Assembly: GCF_001039355.2 (NCBI RefSeq)
Contig: NW_019776101.1
Span: 37,639 to 85,024, forward strand
Direction: 5' to 3'
Length of the DNA stretch: 47,386 nucleotides
From: Lingula anatina
Taxonomy: Eukaryota; Brachiopoda; Lingulata; Lingulida; Lingulidae
Both the position numbers and the translations under genes were made by a program. The notes under the pieces were generated by a model. That model worked only from the letters and a program-made list of their open reading frames with translations. It ran no database searches and had not been told where the DNA came from. The first letter of the stretch is position 1. Each line of letters starts with the position of its first letter. Positions 1-11,429 of this stretch are shown here, one piece after another.

Positions 1-3000
1 CCGGTGTTCAGATTTTATCTAGTACCCCCAGGTCTGCGGGAGCTGCTCTTTGAAACTAAAGCACAGGTAGATTTTTACCTGAGATAAATATCGCCAGCCA
101 TTTAACCCTCTAATTAAGAGGTAAAGGAAGTTCCAGTTAGATGGATGATTAAGATGGGACTTGTAAAGGTAACGGGCATCGTTTACCTCAGTTTAAGAAA
201 AGTATCCAAGACGGAGTGTCAGCGGTTTAATAAAATTAATTGAATTTCACAAATAACATGGCCCTCATATGCAATAATCCACAGTACCCTTTACTCATTC
301 AAATGCAGTGTTTTATACAACTTGGGATAACCATAATTAAATGCTCGTTAAAGAATTGACTAGACGGGAATGGTTTTACACAGCTTCATGAGGATTTAGA
401 TCCCTCGGGTAAGAGATTTGAATGAGTATTAACTTTTATCAGAAGCCAGAGAAGTCATCTTACAGGTAGACAATGCAGCTCAGTTTGACAGCTAAGCACG
501 CTCTGTTCTCCAGTGGCTCGATTGTCGTCATCGGACCACGTGACCACGTAGCTCATTAACTCCCAGGCCGAGCAAATAGGACGTTTTTTAAAGCCAAAAA
601 CTTACAAAATGAGCTTTTAATTTGTGTATTTGGATAAAGATATCGTTAGTTGGGCATGTTTTCTGAAGAATATGTTCCGGTGAGGCCATTCTGACGGTAT
701 GAAGCAAATCCTTTAAGTAATTTGAAAAAGAAAATGACAGCACACAGTTAACCCATTGTAGCCCTCGTCATCAAAACAAACGGCAGCCATACTGGAGGGA
801 GACCGGAATCGTCTGCTGCACATGATCATGTCTACATGTACAATTTAGCATTTAATTTCTGTGTTTTCTTTGATATTAAACCGAGTAAAATGATGAATTA
901 CTGCAGGGTATATGACAGAGAGAAGATAACTAACTTAACAAGCGTTCACAGACCGCCTGCAGTGGTAACAATCCAAGGTGTAGGGACGAAAACCGTAAAC
1001 GGAGGAGAGACTGAGGAGTGGCTTTGAATAAAGACTCATCGGACAAGTAAAGGATAAAACTAATTTATTTTACAGCAAAGAATGAAGACCCAGCTGTGCA
1101 GCCTTTACCATAAAAGAAAAAAGTAGAAAACCAAAGACTGAGGTGTATAAGATATGAGCGCATGTACACTGCATATTAGTAGTGCCCAAAAAGTCTTGGT
1201 GGAGAGAGTGTTGTAAAAACGTGTGGAAATACCCAGGCAGGGTTTCGACTTTCATTATGAAGACTCACTTATTGCCTTGGGTGTAATTTGTTATCAGTTA
1301 TGGTGCTCTTTGGATTTTATCTGCTGCCATCTACCTCTTTAATACCTGGTTAGCATTATTGTCAATTAGTGTCAAGGCTACAGTACAATGTACACAGCTG
1401 AGCTGGGCCAATTAAATCAATTACCTGTGTCATGTGTATTTGGAAGTTAGTGGCTTGATTTTAGATTTAGTGTAGTGTTAAGAGTAAATCTGTTTTGTAA
1501 GTATATATTCTAGCTCAGGTACCATTTAATTGAATGAACTTTATGAAATGAATTTGAAAAATGTTAAATTCTGTGTTTTCCTACTGTATTATGATGCAAG
1601 TTACAATATGAATAAAAATAACTATTGTCACCTTTTTTTTTTTGTTAATTTACATTTAGGAAATTGATCTGGCAATTTCCCACCAAGCCACACTGAATGA
1701 TTGGGTGCAAATAAATCTTGGTTATAAAAAAAAAAAAAAAAAATAATAATAATAATAATAAAAAAGGTGACAGGTACAAAAGGCAGCTAGATGGCACACA
1801 AGGTAGAAGCAGCGAAAAAATATTCTTATATCTTTGTGACCAGCTGAGGAGACAGGATCTGAACATCAGGAGAATGAAATTCAGTGCATGACAGGAATTA
1901 TTTAATTGGATTTGTTTATTTATTTAATTGTTCATTTGTTGTTTTAAAGTTTTTATCCTGATAGCTTGCATACAACAAGGACAGGTATTCTATTTATTTA
2001 GAATTGTGAGCAGAAGCACAAGAGGAAATGAAAACACTTTTTCTTTCTCATATTTTTAAAGGCTAAATGGAAAAGTTTGCAAGAAATATAAAATTTTGTA
2101 TGGTGCACCTCCCACAGATGGTCTGATATGCAGAAACAGATGGCTGTTGTACATGTAGGTTGTGCATTTTTAAATAGTGACCACCAGTTGTGGAATTCTC
2201 CTAAATAAAATTACAAACTGCTTAGTAACACCATCTAAGGCCTTATATGTACTGTACATACCCACACAGCACATATCAATTGTGAGTCTTCAATCAAGCA
2301 TTTCTCTAGACATACTGTAGATTAAAAATATACTAAACAGGTTCCTCAAATTATGGTGGCTTGATTCAACTTAATATGCTCATGTACATGTTGCAATGCA
2401 TCATTAAAAGTATGGAAAAATTTTTCATGTCAGTGTTATCAACCAAAAGGAAAGGGACCCTGATAAACTGTCATTGAATTGTGCAACAATGTTTTGCATC
2501 TTATGTTTACTTTTATTCATACAAAATGTGCATTTTCCTATATTTTCAATCAAATAAAGATCAATTCATGAACTGACTTGTTGTTATGTTACATTGAATA
2601 TCATAAATTTGAAAAATACATTGCTTCTGTGAAGGTCTGGACTAATAATAAAACGCTAACAATGTTGCCAATGTGAATGGTTGAATTCATGGTAAAATAT
2701 TGAACTCTCAAACAACAGTCATGTTACAAATACTTCCTAAATCAAAATGAAGCACAAGAATGCTAAAATATTTTCTGACAGCTTCATGATGTACAGTTAA
2801 ATCATATCTGACAGCAATATTTCTTGTCACAACCCTGCATACTGTCTTCTTTGAGTCCGTAAGGGTTGATCCTGATGGTCAGCTCAAATTTTTCCTTATA
2901 TCTATCCATTATGTAAAAAGTTGCTTCTATGAAAGGTTGAACTTATGATTACACAGTAAATTCTCTAAAACTATAACTTTTATTACCCAAATGAACAAGC

Positions 3001-3880
3001 AAAATGAAGTACAAGATAACTGAACTAGCTTCTGACAATTCCACGATGTTGGGATACAGGGGTAGGTCAGGATTTCACGTCTTTGGACTGTCTTGAGTTT
3101 ATATGGGTCGATCACGCTGATTAGCTGAAGTTTTCACATGTATATACACTTTTCCTTTTGGTGCACTTGATCGCGATATGAAGATTATTTCATTTTATTT
3201 GGTTCACCTATATTTACGCTACTATTCCCCGTCGTTCTTTCCCTCCAGTATGGCCGCTGGACTAGTGTTACGGAGCAAATATGACGTCACTGTAATGGGT
3301 TAGTACTGAACAGCTGAGTGATTGAATGTAGGTCAAGGAATCCAATAAAAAACTGATTGTTGTGTGCTTGGGGGAGATGAAAGAAATTGTGATATGTATA
3401 AAATATAAATCATCCACCCGGGTGCAGGCACCAGATTTAGCCTACGGTGTCAAGGCAACCCCGTTCCCATCCCGATTCTATCTCTAAATTATTTCAAATA
3501 GTTCCAATTGGTTGCTCAATGCGTTACAGTCGCAGATTGCGTTTTCAGGTATTTCTTTGGTTGCAAAATACGGCTTTACAACTATCTTAAGGAATGACTC
3601 CCCAGGCTGTAGTGTGTTAATTTACGATCTTATCTTTCACGTTAAAACCAAGTAACAGGGTATCAATTACAAGTGCTTGGGTGAGGTGTAAGCATAAAAT
3701 AGTTAAATAAGCAATCATAAGCAATAAACTTAACTTTTTCAATTTATCAATTCATTCTGAATAAATATAAATCTTCAAGCCTGTTGATATCGCAGATCAA
3801 CTACGTTAATTAGGTTGCTAAACAACAAGTAGGCCTACCCCCCCCCCCTCCGAACGCCTTATTAACAGGTTTCCAAATGC
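1..3880. other. Host flank without a supportable gene
   Basis: AT-rich DNA left of the BEL insertion. Open frames are short and show no recognisable domain. It contains homopolymer and AAT microsatellite tracts (about 1722-1765) and an old tandem duplication near 2615-3135. I found no LTR, terminal inverted repeat or spliced exon I could defend. It should continue on the other side of the BEL element at 32627. Confidence 0.6.
2615..3135. repeat. Diverged tandem duplication, unit about 290 bp
   Basis: Two neighbouring copies share the same ordered blocks: TTGCTTCTRTGAA, then CAAAATGAAGYACAAGA, then TTCTGACA followed by ATGATGT or CGATGTT, then ACTGTCTT, then GGGTYGATC and a GCT end. Copy 1 runs about 2620-2890 and copy 2 about 2918-3135. 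The copies differ by many substitutions and indels, so the duplication is old. No mobile-element end was seen. Confidence 0.5.
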
Positions 3881-3886
3881 AGACTG

Positions 3887-4158
3887 TGTAAGATAAAAGT
3901 AATAAAATCGCTGGTTCATTTTTTTTTTATTATTTTACAGTTTTACAGTACATTCCACGTGTGTGTATCACAACTCCGCATGGAGTCTACTCCCTAACAT
4001 GGAAAACAACACGTGTCCAACAAAATCAGAACTCCGCATGGAGTCCACACTCTCCAACCTGCAAAAACTACTCACTTTTTACCACTAGAGGGACCCACTG
4101 TACAGCCACCTCCAACACAATCCAACACAATCGGTTACAATCATAACAATATTTGACA
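3887..4158 (-). repeat. BEL 3' LTR
   Basis: The 272-bp terminal repeat starts TG and ends CA, and matches 32183-32454 with a few differences. It is preceded on the plus strand by the target duplication GACTG. It contains an internally repeated word, ACTCCGCATGGAGTC, at two places. Confidence 0.92.
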
Positions 4159-4171
4159 TTCTCCCCACCTT
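4159..4171 (-). promoter_or_regulatory. BEL polypurine tract
   Basis: On the minus strand this reads AAGGTGGGGAGAA directly before the 3' LTR. That is the expected place and composition for the plus-strand primer of reverse transcription. Confidence 0.8.
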
Positions 4172-4307
4172 GAAATATATTACATATATTTCAATGAATT
4201 ATACAATAATAATAAATCTTACTTATTAATAGCAATACAGTACAGTTAATAGTGTGCCAATTATCAAGTCCATGTCCAGTCCTTTGTCTTAATTCCAGTT
4301 CATGATA

Positions 4308-4328
4308 GGGGAGACCGGGGCTAGTTGG
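4308..4328 (+). repeat. Left terminal inverted repeat of the pogo-like element
   Basis: Perfect 21-bp inverted partner of 23908-23928, preceded by the TA target duplication. Confidence 0.85.
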
Positions 4329-4376
4329 CCCAGTTAGACACTTTTGGTCCTGTAGAGCCAACTAGGAATTAGTAAA

Positions 4377-4379
<3 letters not shown>

Positions 4380-4451
<72 letters not shown>
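4380..4451 (+). repeat. 72-nt poly(A) homopolymer
   Basis: Unbroken A run just inside the left end of the pogo-like element. Its exact length may be unreliable. No retroposed unit upstream of it could be identified. Confidence 0.8.
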
Positions 4452-4452
<1 letters not shown>

Positions 4453-4547
4453 GTTTTCAGGACATGCATCAAGGACTAAGCTATAAATGCAATGTCATAA
4501 TTTTTCAAAAATAAGTCCAGGTGGAACACAATTAAACAAAAACCACA

Positions 4548-4625
4548 TGTGCCGTCAGGGGGGCCAACTTGCCCCGTGTCGGGGCAAGTTGGCCCCCCTA
4601 CCGGGGCAAGTTGGCCCCCTGCCCT
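4548..4625. repeat. Subterminal GGGGCAAGTTGGCCCC repeats of the pogo-like element
   Basis: Three alternately oriented copies of GCCAACTTGCCCC / GGGGCAAGTTGGCC with short spacers. The same word recurs near the right end of the element. Repeated subterminal motifs are often transposase binding sites; that role is inferred here. Confidence 0.6.
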
Positions 4626-4969
4626 AATAAATACATTTTTTTATTCCACGTAAACGATATTAAATGCACTTTTACACATTCTTATTTTACTAACTTGATT
4701 TTTTTAGAGTCTTTGCTGAATTAGTAGTTCAAGTGAGACAGACTTATTAAGGTTTCTGTGCTTTTTATCATTACTTTGCATACATAGAAAAATATAACAG
4801 GAGCCCAAATATTTTTGATTCAAACATTTTTATTTTGAAATAAACAAATAATTGTATAAAACATATTTTTTTATAAATGTTAACAAATAATTAACTCTTG
4901 TTATCAAAGTAAGTAACAATTTCAACCATAAACTGGTATTGAATGCACAATATAGGGACCCTTCTCACA

Positions 4970-5195
4970 GATATATGGATCAATCTATCTCCCTGGAGAG
5001 TCTCACTAAATTGCTATCAAACTGATTGGCTTAAACGTCTGTCATGCCTTGTAAAACTGTTAGGGGGTAATTATCTTTACCCCTAGCTGATTCGGTAGAC
5101 GTGATAGACATTTAAGCCTCTTGAGCAGATAACAATTTAGCGTGAACCCCCAGGGAGTTAGGTCGATCAAGTTGGATTGATCTAAGTATGGGAAC
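4970..5195 (-). repeat. Foldback MITE copy 1
   Basis: Runs from GGATCAATCTATCTCCCTGG to the GATTGATCTAAG end. Its two halves are imperfect reverse complements (AGTCTCACTAAATTG versus CAATTTAGCGTGAACC). It is the reverse complement of the copy in the transposase intron at 7845-8042. No coding capacity. Confidence 0.6.
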
Positions 5196-5884
5196 CAACT
5201 CTTAAACATTGACTTTTTTTAAACATCAGATTCACAACATTATTAAATGTAGTTTCGGCCTTCTGGTTTGCATCTTTCATTTGACCAATTCAAACAACAA
5301 ATACATCTATTCAAAAGAAACAAGTAATGGTATAAAACGACTTTTTAAACATATAATAAACTCTTGTTTCTAAAGAAACTAACAAATCCAATCTTAAATT
5401 GGTATTCAATTCTTAAACCCTTTATTTTATTTGAACTATTAGCTTCAGCTGATTGCTTTTAACAAACCACAGGTGCACAATTATCACAAAAGTACTTGAG
5501 ATTTCTTGGTGTGCTTCGTTCTTCATGTAGCCAATTCAAACAACAAATTCTCTTATATCAAACAGACTATCATGAAAAAGGTATTAATGGATTTTTAACA
5601 AGTACAGGGTGACACACAAAAAAAAAAAAAAAAAAAAAAAAAACGGTCATCACCTAATATCACCTTGAATAACTTCTGAAATAAATAATCAATTCCTTTT
5701 ATTTTTCAGATTTATCATATATATAGTAACTTATAGTAACTGGCTCGCGCTGCCAGTAATTACGCCGCGGGATATTCAGGGCACAGACCGTGATCATAAG
5801 ACATACCACGAATAGAAAATAGAATTTAGAAAATACACATTGCATGTGAATGAAGCCTTAATTTCATAAATCCTTGTCTTTGTT

Positions 5885-6690
5885 TTAACAAACATCAGAT
5901 TCACAGTTATCACATATGTACTTAGGGTCTCCTGGTGTGCATGCTTCGTGTGACCAATGCAAACAACGGATACATCTAACCCATGTTTCAGCAGCTTTAC
6001 TATTAGTAAATGGTTCTCCACATACTAAACATTCAGCATCTTGCTCTTGCCACTTGATTTTCCTTTTAACTGGTTTTGACCTTCTCTTCATTCTTTTGGT
6101 TTTGAGTTTAGCCTCAATGGCCACTTTTTCAGGTGTATCAGTGAGAATGGCTGATTTCCGTTTCCTGCCTCTTTTAGTTGTGGATTTTCTTGCCTGTGCT
6201 TTTGGAAAGGGCCTAACCATTTCTGGGTTGAACTGGCCTGAATAGAGATTTTGGTCTTCACAAGAGGATGTGGCAACTGCAAAATTGTAATGAGCCCCAG
6301 CATCACTTTCAACCAATGTTAGGTAAATGGTGGTGCCCTGAGAAACTCTGGGTTGTTGTACTATCTCAATCACCCTACCATCCACCAGACATTTGCATAT
6401 AACAATGGTCACTGATAAAGCATTGCTGATAATAGACACCATCAAATCGCCTACATCAGAATTATATTTCTTACTGACAATATATTCCATGAAATCTTTC
6501 AGCACATCTTGTTCCTGTGGCGCAAACTTCTTGTATTCCTCCAAGTGGTTGTTTATTTCCTGTAGCATGTACATTGTATCCAGTAAGAGATGGCAGGTCT
6601 ATGTTGAACCCACTTTCCTTTAAACCACCACACACTGCGTGCAACAGACAGTGGCCATCACCTGCAACCTCCTTTACAGCCATTTCTTTT
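5885..6690 (-). other. OTU-like protease plus PHD finger module of the transposase gene
   Basis: The stretch from GDGHCLLHAV (coded around 6630-6665) to GAHYNFAV (around 6270-6295) has the D-G-x-C-L and H-Y spacing seen in OTU cysteine proteases, though split by one frameshift. OTU enzymes cleave ubiquitin chains. Whether this one did is unknown. The PHD finger (about 5888-6030) has the full Cys4-His-Cys3 spacing. A lysine/arginine-rich segment between them resembles a nuclear localisation signal. Confidence 0.65.
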
Positions 6691-7844
6691 TGGGATAAAA
6701 ATGCTGCTACTGCTTTAGTCTGATCAGCCGTTGACATTGTGTTGGTTGGAAGACTTTGGGGTCTGAGCAAACTATTAAGCAGTGATTGCAATGAATCAGA
6801 GATTCTTGCTGGAGAAGTAGTTGCAGACTGCTGCCTGGCTTGTTCAAAACTAGGGATTTCTGTATCAAAATCAGCTGGGCATGCCAAAGGTGTGGACACT
6901 TCTTCAGGCACTGAAGACGGTGCAAAATCTGTCACAGTGTTACTGAGCAGTGATCGTGCCGACTCCGAGTTGTCTGCTTGATAGATGGTAGCTGCTTCAA
7001 GATCTGTCGAAGAAGGCATTGCACTTGATGCTGGTGGGTCGAGGATGACTGAGGCTGGTGCATAATCCGTTTCATCAAACACTTTGTCATTAAATGGGTA
7101 GATCCCCGTCTTGGAAAACCCTGCTGTTATGTGACGGACTGTTATAACCTGGCCCCAGGCTTCCCCCACAATGCTAGGTGTATCATATATTGTCATCGGC
7201 TTGCCTGGATTGGACCGTAGCCAATTAGTTTGCACCTCTGCTATTTTCTTCTTTAAAGGCCCAAATACTGACACATCCAGGGGTTGCAATTTGTGTGAAC
7301 AATGTGGAGGAAAGAAAGCATGACTATGCCATTTTCTCTTGCTAGATTAAGTGCTGGGACACCTAGATGATTCATGGTTATCTAAGATTAACAGGACTGG
7401 TGACTCCTTTGATGGCTTCACATGGTGTTTAAAATGATGCATGAAATTAACAAAATTTTCTTCTGTCATCCAGCCAGATCTGTGGGCTGCTCCTGAAGAA
7501 CCAGCCGGGGCCCCTCTCAGAAAATGACTATGAAAATGAACTCTTGGGAATATAAAAAATGGTGGTATGGATTGCCCCCCTGCACTTACTGCTGCAGCTA
7601 ATGTTACTAACTGCCCTCTCTCTGCAGACACCAGTGCTCCAACTTGCTTGGCACCTAAGAAAAGATGAGATTATAACACTGTGTTACAAAAGTAGTAAAA
7701 TATTAATTAACACTGTTTACTTCCCTCACAATATAAGATTAAAGATTCAGTAAGAATTTTGAAAGGTGGATAAATAATATATTTTTACCCAGTCTCTTGA
7801 TGCAATTGGATCAACTGTAGGGCTGCATTCTAAGGGTGTATTCC

Positions 7845-8042
7845 CAGAGATTTAGATCGATCCAGAGATTAAGATTTAGATCGACCTAACTCCCTGGGGG
7901 TTCACGCTAAATTGCAGTCAGCTGAGCACCCACCATAGTTAATTACCCCCTCACAGCTTTCAGTAGGCTGGACAGACGCTTAAGCCGGCTAAGCTGACAG
8001 TAATCTAGTGAGACTCCCCACAGGGATAGATCAATCTAAAAG
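7845..8042 (+). repeat. Foldback MITE copy 2, inside the transposase intron
   Basis: From CCAGAGATTTAGATCGATCC to GGGATAGATCAATCTAAA. It is the inverted counterpart of 4970-5195, with the same core (ACTCCCTGGGGGTTCACGC ... TAGTGAGACTCC). It lies wholly within the 7655-8133 intron, so it does not disturb coding. Confidence 0.6.
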
Positions 8043-8916
8043 CTATGGAAATGGGGTCTAATTCTATCATATATAGATCAAACATTGGGGATTTATATCT
8101 CAACTGTGACATTTTTTTTTCAACTAGATTTACCTGTTTGTGCGACAACCCTTTGTGGTTTCTGTACTGTGGTGATTCCTGTCTCATCTACATTCCATAT
8201 GTCTTTAGCTTCTAGGTTATACCTGTCCATTACTTCTCCAAGTTTTTTGAAGAACTTATCCACGTTGGTTTTGTTAAAGGCTGTTGCCCTTCCAATGCTT
8301 GTGGCCTCAGGAGTACGAATAGATATGCTGGCATGTCTCTTTAAAAATCCAGAAAACCAGTCAGCCCCTGCACATCCATTTGCATGCCATGTTAGTGGGC
8401 AAGTGACGCCAAACTCCACTGCGCATTGATAGGCTAATGTACGTACATCCTTTGGGCTAAGTCCAAAATAAATTTCTGATGAATGCTTCAGATATTCGAC
8501 TAATTTTTGCTCTTGGTCATCATTAAACACTTGTCTGTGCCTCGTATAACCTACAGATACATTATCATTTGGTGAATAATTCTTTATGTGTCATCTTAGT
8601 GTTGTTCCAGGAAGATTATAAAGGTCAGCCGTTTTCTTAACCCCATCTTCAGTTGAATTGTAGTGTTCAATAGCCCTCAAAATATCTGCAGATTCACACC
8701 CTCTGTTAGATTTCCTTTGGTAAAACCTAACCATGGTGATCTAAAACATAACAATTATTATTTTAGTCAAGACAACAATTATCATAAGGCATGTTTGAAT
8801 TATTTTCAAATAAATAACCACATTATAGTAACAATTGACTGTATGAGGACAAGAATGCCTGACAGGCATGCAGACATGTGTACAGGTACCGGTACTACTT
8901 GATAACTTTGAAATAG

Positions 8917-8992
8917 GGAGAGCTTGGGAATCGAACCCAAGACCTTCCACACTACAATGGAGGTGAATGCTCTACCACTGAGCTAGCTCTCC
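8917..8992 (-). tRNA. tRNA-like sequence (pseudo-tRNA or SINE head)
   Basis: On the minus strand it has a 7-bp acceptor stem (GGAGAGC with GCTCTCC), a D arm GCTCAGTGGTAGAGC matching the internal A box, and a T arm TTGGGTTCGATTCCCAA matching the B box. The anticodon stem TTCAC/GTGGA pairs, but its loop is 12 nt (CTCCATTGTAGT) instead of 7, so no anticodon can be assigned. No encoded CCA. A functional tRNA is doubtful. Confidence 0.55.
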
Positions 8993-9188
8993 TGTGATAT
9001 TTCATTGCTACCTATCCTGACCAATGTCCCCTGCCTCATAACAATGTCTTCCACTAAAATCGAGCTAGTGGTGCTGCCAACTATCAAATCAACCCCAATG
9101 CATGATAATAGAAATGTTGAATTTTGTCCCAATCAGATAAATTGATATTACCAAAATGATGCTTCTCATAATTAGTATTATCATGTTA

Positions 9189-9337
9189 TTGTACCACCAG
9201 CGTTAGCGCTGGCGGTACACATGGTTTTAGTCCCTTCCGGTCCGTTCCGCCGGCTCCGCCGGCTCCGCCGCCATGTTACCGTTACCGCTTCTCCTCCTAG
9301 ACGGTAAGGGCCCCCATACCCATCTCTTGGGCATTTA
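9189..9337 (+). repeat. Helentron-like 5' terminal block
   Basis: Near-identical to 41762-41905. Contains the imperfect palindrome ACCACCAGCGTTAGCGCTGG and a CCGGCTCCG triplet-like array. Ends at a single N (9338). Confidence 0.7.
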
Positions 9338-9489
9338 NACAAAAACAAAGAACATCAAACAACACTATAAGCTAAATAAATTCCAAAATTAATAAATCTC
9401 AAATGAAACAGAAAATAATATACCTACTTTATCCTCGAAAATGACATCAGACGGAAAGATATCTGTAAAATTAGACTGTCTTCGATTAT

Positions 9490-9600
9490 ATCTTGAGCTT
9501 TTTTTTAGACAGAACTCACTGCTGTAAATTTTTTACTTGGATTGTTTTAGATTATATCTTAGATCTGTTTTTAGATGGAACTCACTGTTGTATCTTAAAT
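9490..9600 (-). repeat. Short tandem duplication of the third CRY-DASH exon donor region
   Basis: GAACTCACTG(T/C)TGTA preceded by TTTTTAGA and an ATTATATCTT block occurs twice in a row (about 9495-9530 and 9550-9595), so the exon-intron border is present in two diverged copies. Confidence 0.5.
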
Positions 9601-10953
9601 GGCACGTCTTCTTTATGATACAAGGTAGATCCCCAAAATGTCTTAATTTGAACTCCACAATTCTTCTTTAATGCTGCTTCCACATCTAACTCTTCCTGTG
9701 TAGCCTGGACATAATTTGTATATTATTAAGTAAACAGGTACACCTCAATTAAAATGAGATCAAGAATCCAATACATACATATCACATAGCACAGCCTACC
9801 TCACCAACAAGCAGCCTATCCCAAAAATATGGTGAATTTTAACAGATGATCATAATAAGGATGAAATAATTTTTGCTACTAAGTTAAATAATTTATCATA
9901 CAAAGAGAAAAGAAGGTTCTCGGATCACAGAAGGAAAAAAGCCTGAATTGTTAACTATTTGAACTTGTTAACAAACCAATATCCTGGAGCTTTTGTTAGA
10001 GAGAGTACATATTAACTGAAATGCCAAAAAAAGTTAATTCCAGTTTATCCACCAACATACCTCTTCTTGAAATCCAACAGCTATTACATTTCCCTGTCCC
10101 AGACATTTGATAATGGCAGGTACCACATCTTCTGGTTTGCCTTGTCTTATTATGAGATTGCTAACAGGAAGGAATGGAATAGTACATGTATACTGGCTCA
10201 AATATGTCATGTAAGACAGCAATATTCCTTATGATGTTATGAAAGTTCCAGCAAACTTTTTAAGTACTTCTAGATTCATGTGTTATCATATGTTAGTAAC
10301 ATTAATCTGAAATCATCATTATTTTTTACTGAAATAACAAATTTGATAAATGCAATATGGACCAAGTATCAATTCACACACATTAAGTTGCTACCATACA
10401 GTATGTCACAATTCAATGCATTTAAAGTGTTTTCAAATCTATAACTTGCTTTCTCTATCAGTCAACAAGAAACTTCCACATCAATTGAAACTTGCTGAAT
10501 TACCAAGCAGGGCCCCCTAACTCGAAAGCATCGCGTATTGTGAATAGCGATATCACATGGAGCCTACAGTGTATTATATGGGGCGAGTATGGGTGAGTTA
10601 ATGAATTGAGACGCTTGCACCCAGTCGCAATGCGCAATATGCTTTTGAGTTACGGGGCCAGACAGCAATTGACCCCAAAAGTTGAACTGCATGACCAGTC
10701 ACTGACCTGTCACCACCAAGTAACCTGCAACATATTTAAATACAGAAACTGCATGCCCTGTACAATAAGCTCACCTTCCTCTGGCTTTCAGGCTCTTCCT
10801 CATGTCATCAACACTTTCTAACAAAAACTGCAATCTATGGGCACCAGTCTTAGGAAAGCCAAAGTGGTAAGTCCCAGCAAAATGTCTTGGGTCGAAGCAG
10901 TACAAGGGAAGCACATGACTGGCTTGCAAATGGCTGTAGGCCCAATGAAGAAG
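9586..10953 (-). pseudogene. Cryptochrome DASH fragment, three consecutive exons
   Basis: Exons 10775-10953, 10061-10160 and 9586-9704 have consensus acceptors and donors and join in phase. They encode part of the N-terminal photolyase-homology domain typical of CRY-DASH: LPLYCFDPRHFAGTYHFGFP, then LIIRQGKPEDVVP, then FWGSTLYHKEDVPF. CRY-DASH proteins bind FAD and repair or sense UV-damaged DNA. Upstream exons (before LLHWAYSHL) and all later exons with the FAD-binding domain are absent nearby. MITEs and the Helentron-like 5' end occupy those places. The reading frame within the three exons is open, so the capture may be fairly recent. Confidence 0.82.
10509..10662. repeat. Short palindromic MITE
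   Basis: The ends GGCCCCCTAACTCGAAAGCAT and ATGCTTTTGAGTTACGGGGCC are imperfect reverse complements, with a GC-richer centre. It sits in the intron between the first and second CRY-DASH exons. No clear target duplication. Confidence 0.5.
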
Positions 10954-11087
10954 CTGTGTGATAATGGAAATATTTTTGAAATTCAACATCCATGCTTCTA
11001 ACATAACCTACAGGTACACGTTGCCTCAGTCTTCGGCCTTGCATATCACACTAGCAAATTAAGGTCTCATAAAGCTAGTCTGCAACT

Positions 11088-11429
11088 TTAAAGGGATAAT
11101 AACTCTTCATTTTGGCCCAAATATGAATTTTCCTGGAGTAAACAACAATTTTCCCATACTTACCAATGGTTAATGAATCCCTTTTTACATTCAAAGTTAG
11201 TCCCTTTTTTTTCTAAAAAGTTTTTTTTTTGTTATAATCTCTTAAGAGATTATAACAGAGTATAGCCATCAATGGAGGTCACGTGGTCTAGAAGCAAGCT
11301 CAGATATCAGAATAATAGCTATAGCTGCAGTTTTTGTGGTACAACAGAACATATTATATTTCTATGAGTTGTTCACAATGTTTTGATTGTGAAATATAGA
11401 TCTCATACAAAGAGTTATTATCCCTTTAA
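11088..11429. mobile_element. MITE with TTAA ends
   Basis: Bounded by TTAA (11088-11091 and 11426-11429) with inverted repeats AGGGATAATAACTCTT at both ends. The centre holds a 26-bp perfect palindrome at 11231-11256 built on CTTAAG. TTAA duplication is typical of piggyBac- and Kolobok-like families. No coding sequence. Confidence 0.7.

Larger units (their letters stand above)
5885..8736 (-). pseudogene. pogo-like transposase with OTU-like protease and PHD finger (broken)
   Basis: Two exons are visible: 8134-8736 and 5885-7654, with a GTAAAT donor and a TTCTTAG acceptor. In order, the protein has a psq-type helix-turn-helix (YNSTEDGVKKTADLYNLPGT), a CENP-B-like DNA-binding part, and a DDE_1 catalytic core. 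The core carries WNVDETG, LLILDNHES and LQPLDVSVFGPLK, giving all three acidic residues. A long linker is followed by GDGHCLLHAV and GAHYNFAV (OTU catalytic Cys and His signatures). A basic stretch and a C-terminal PHD finger (C-x2-C ... W-x2-C-x2-C-x2-W-x-H-x2-C ... C-x2-C) end the protein. Breaks: in-frame TGA at 8591-8593, a frameshift near 7365 just after the second catalytic Asp, and a frameshift near 6590 inside the OTU part. Confidence 0.82.

Noticed and set aside
740-3320. Weak inverted similarity around GCCATACTGGAGGGA (near 790) and CCCTCCAGTATGGCC (near 3243)
   Set aside because: Only short blocks match and the flanks give no target duplication; could be shared promoter motifs, too little to call an element.
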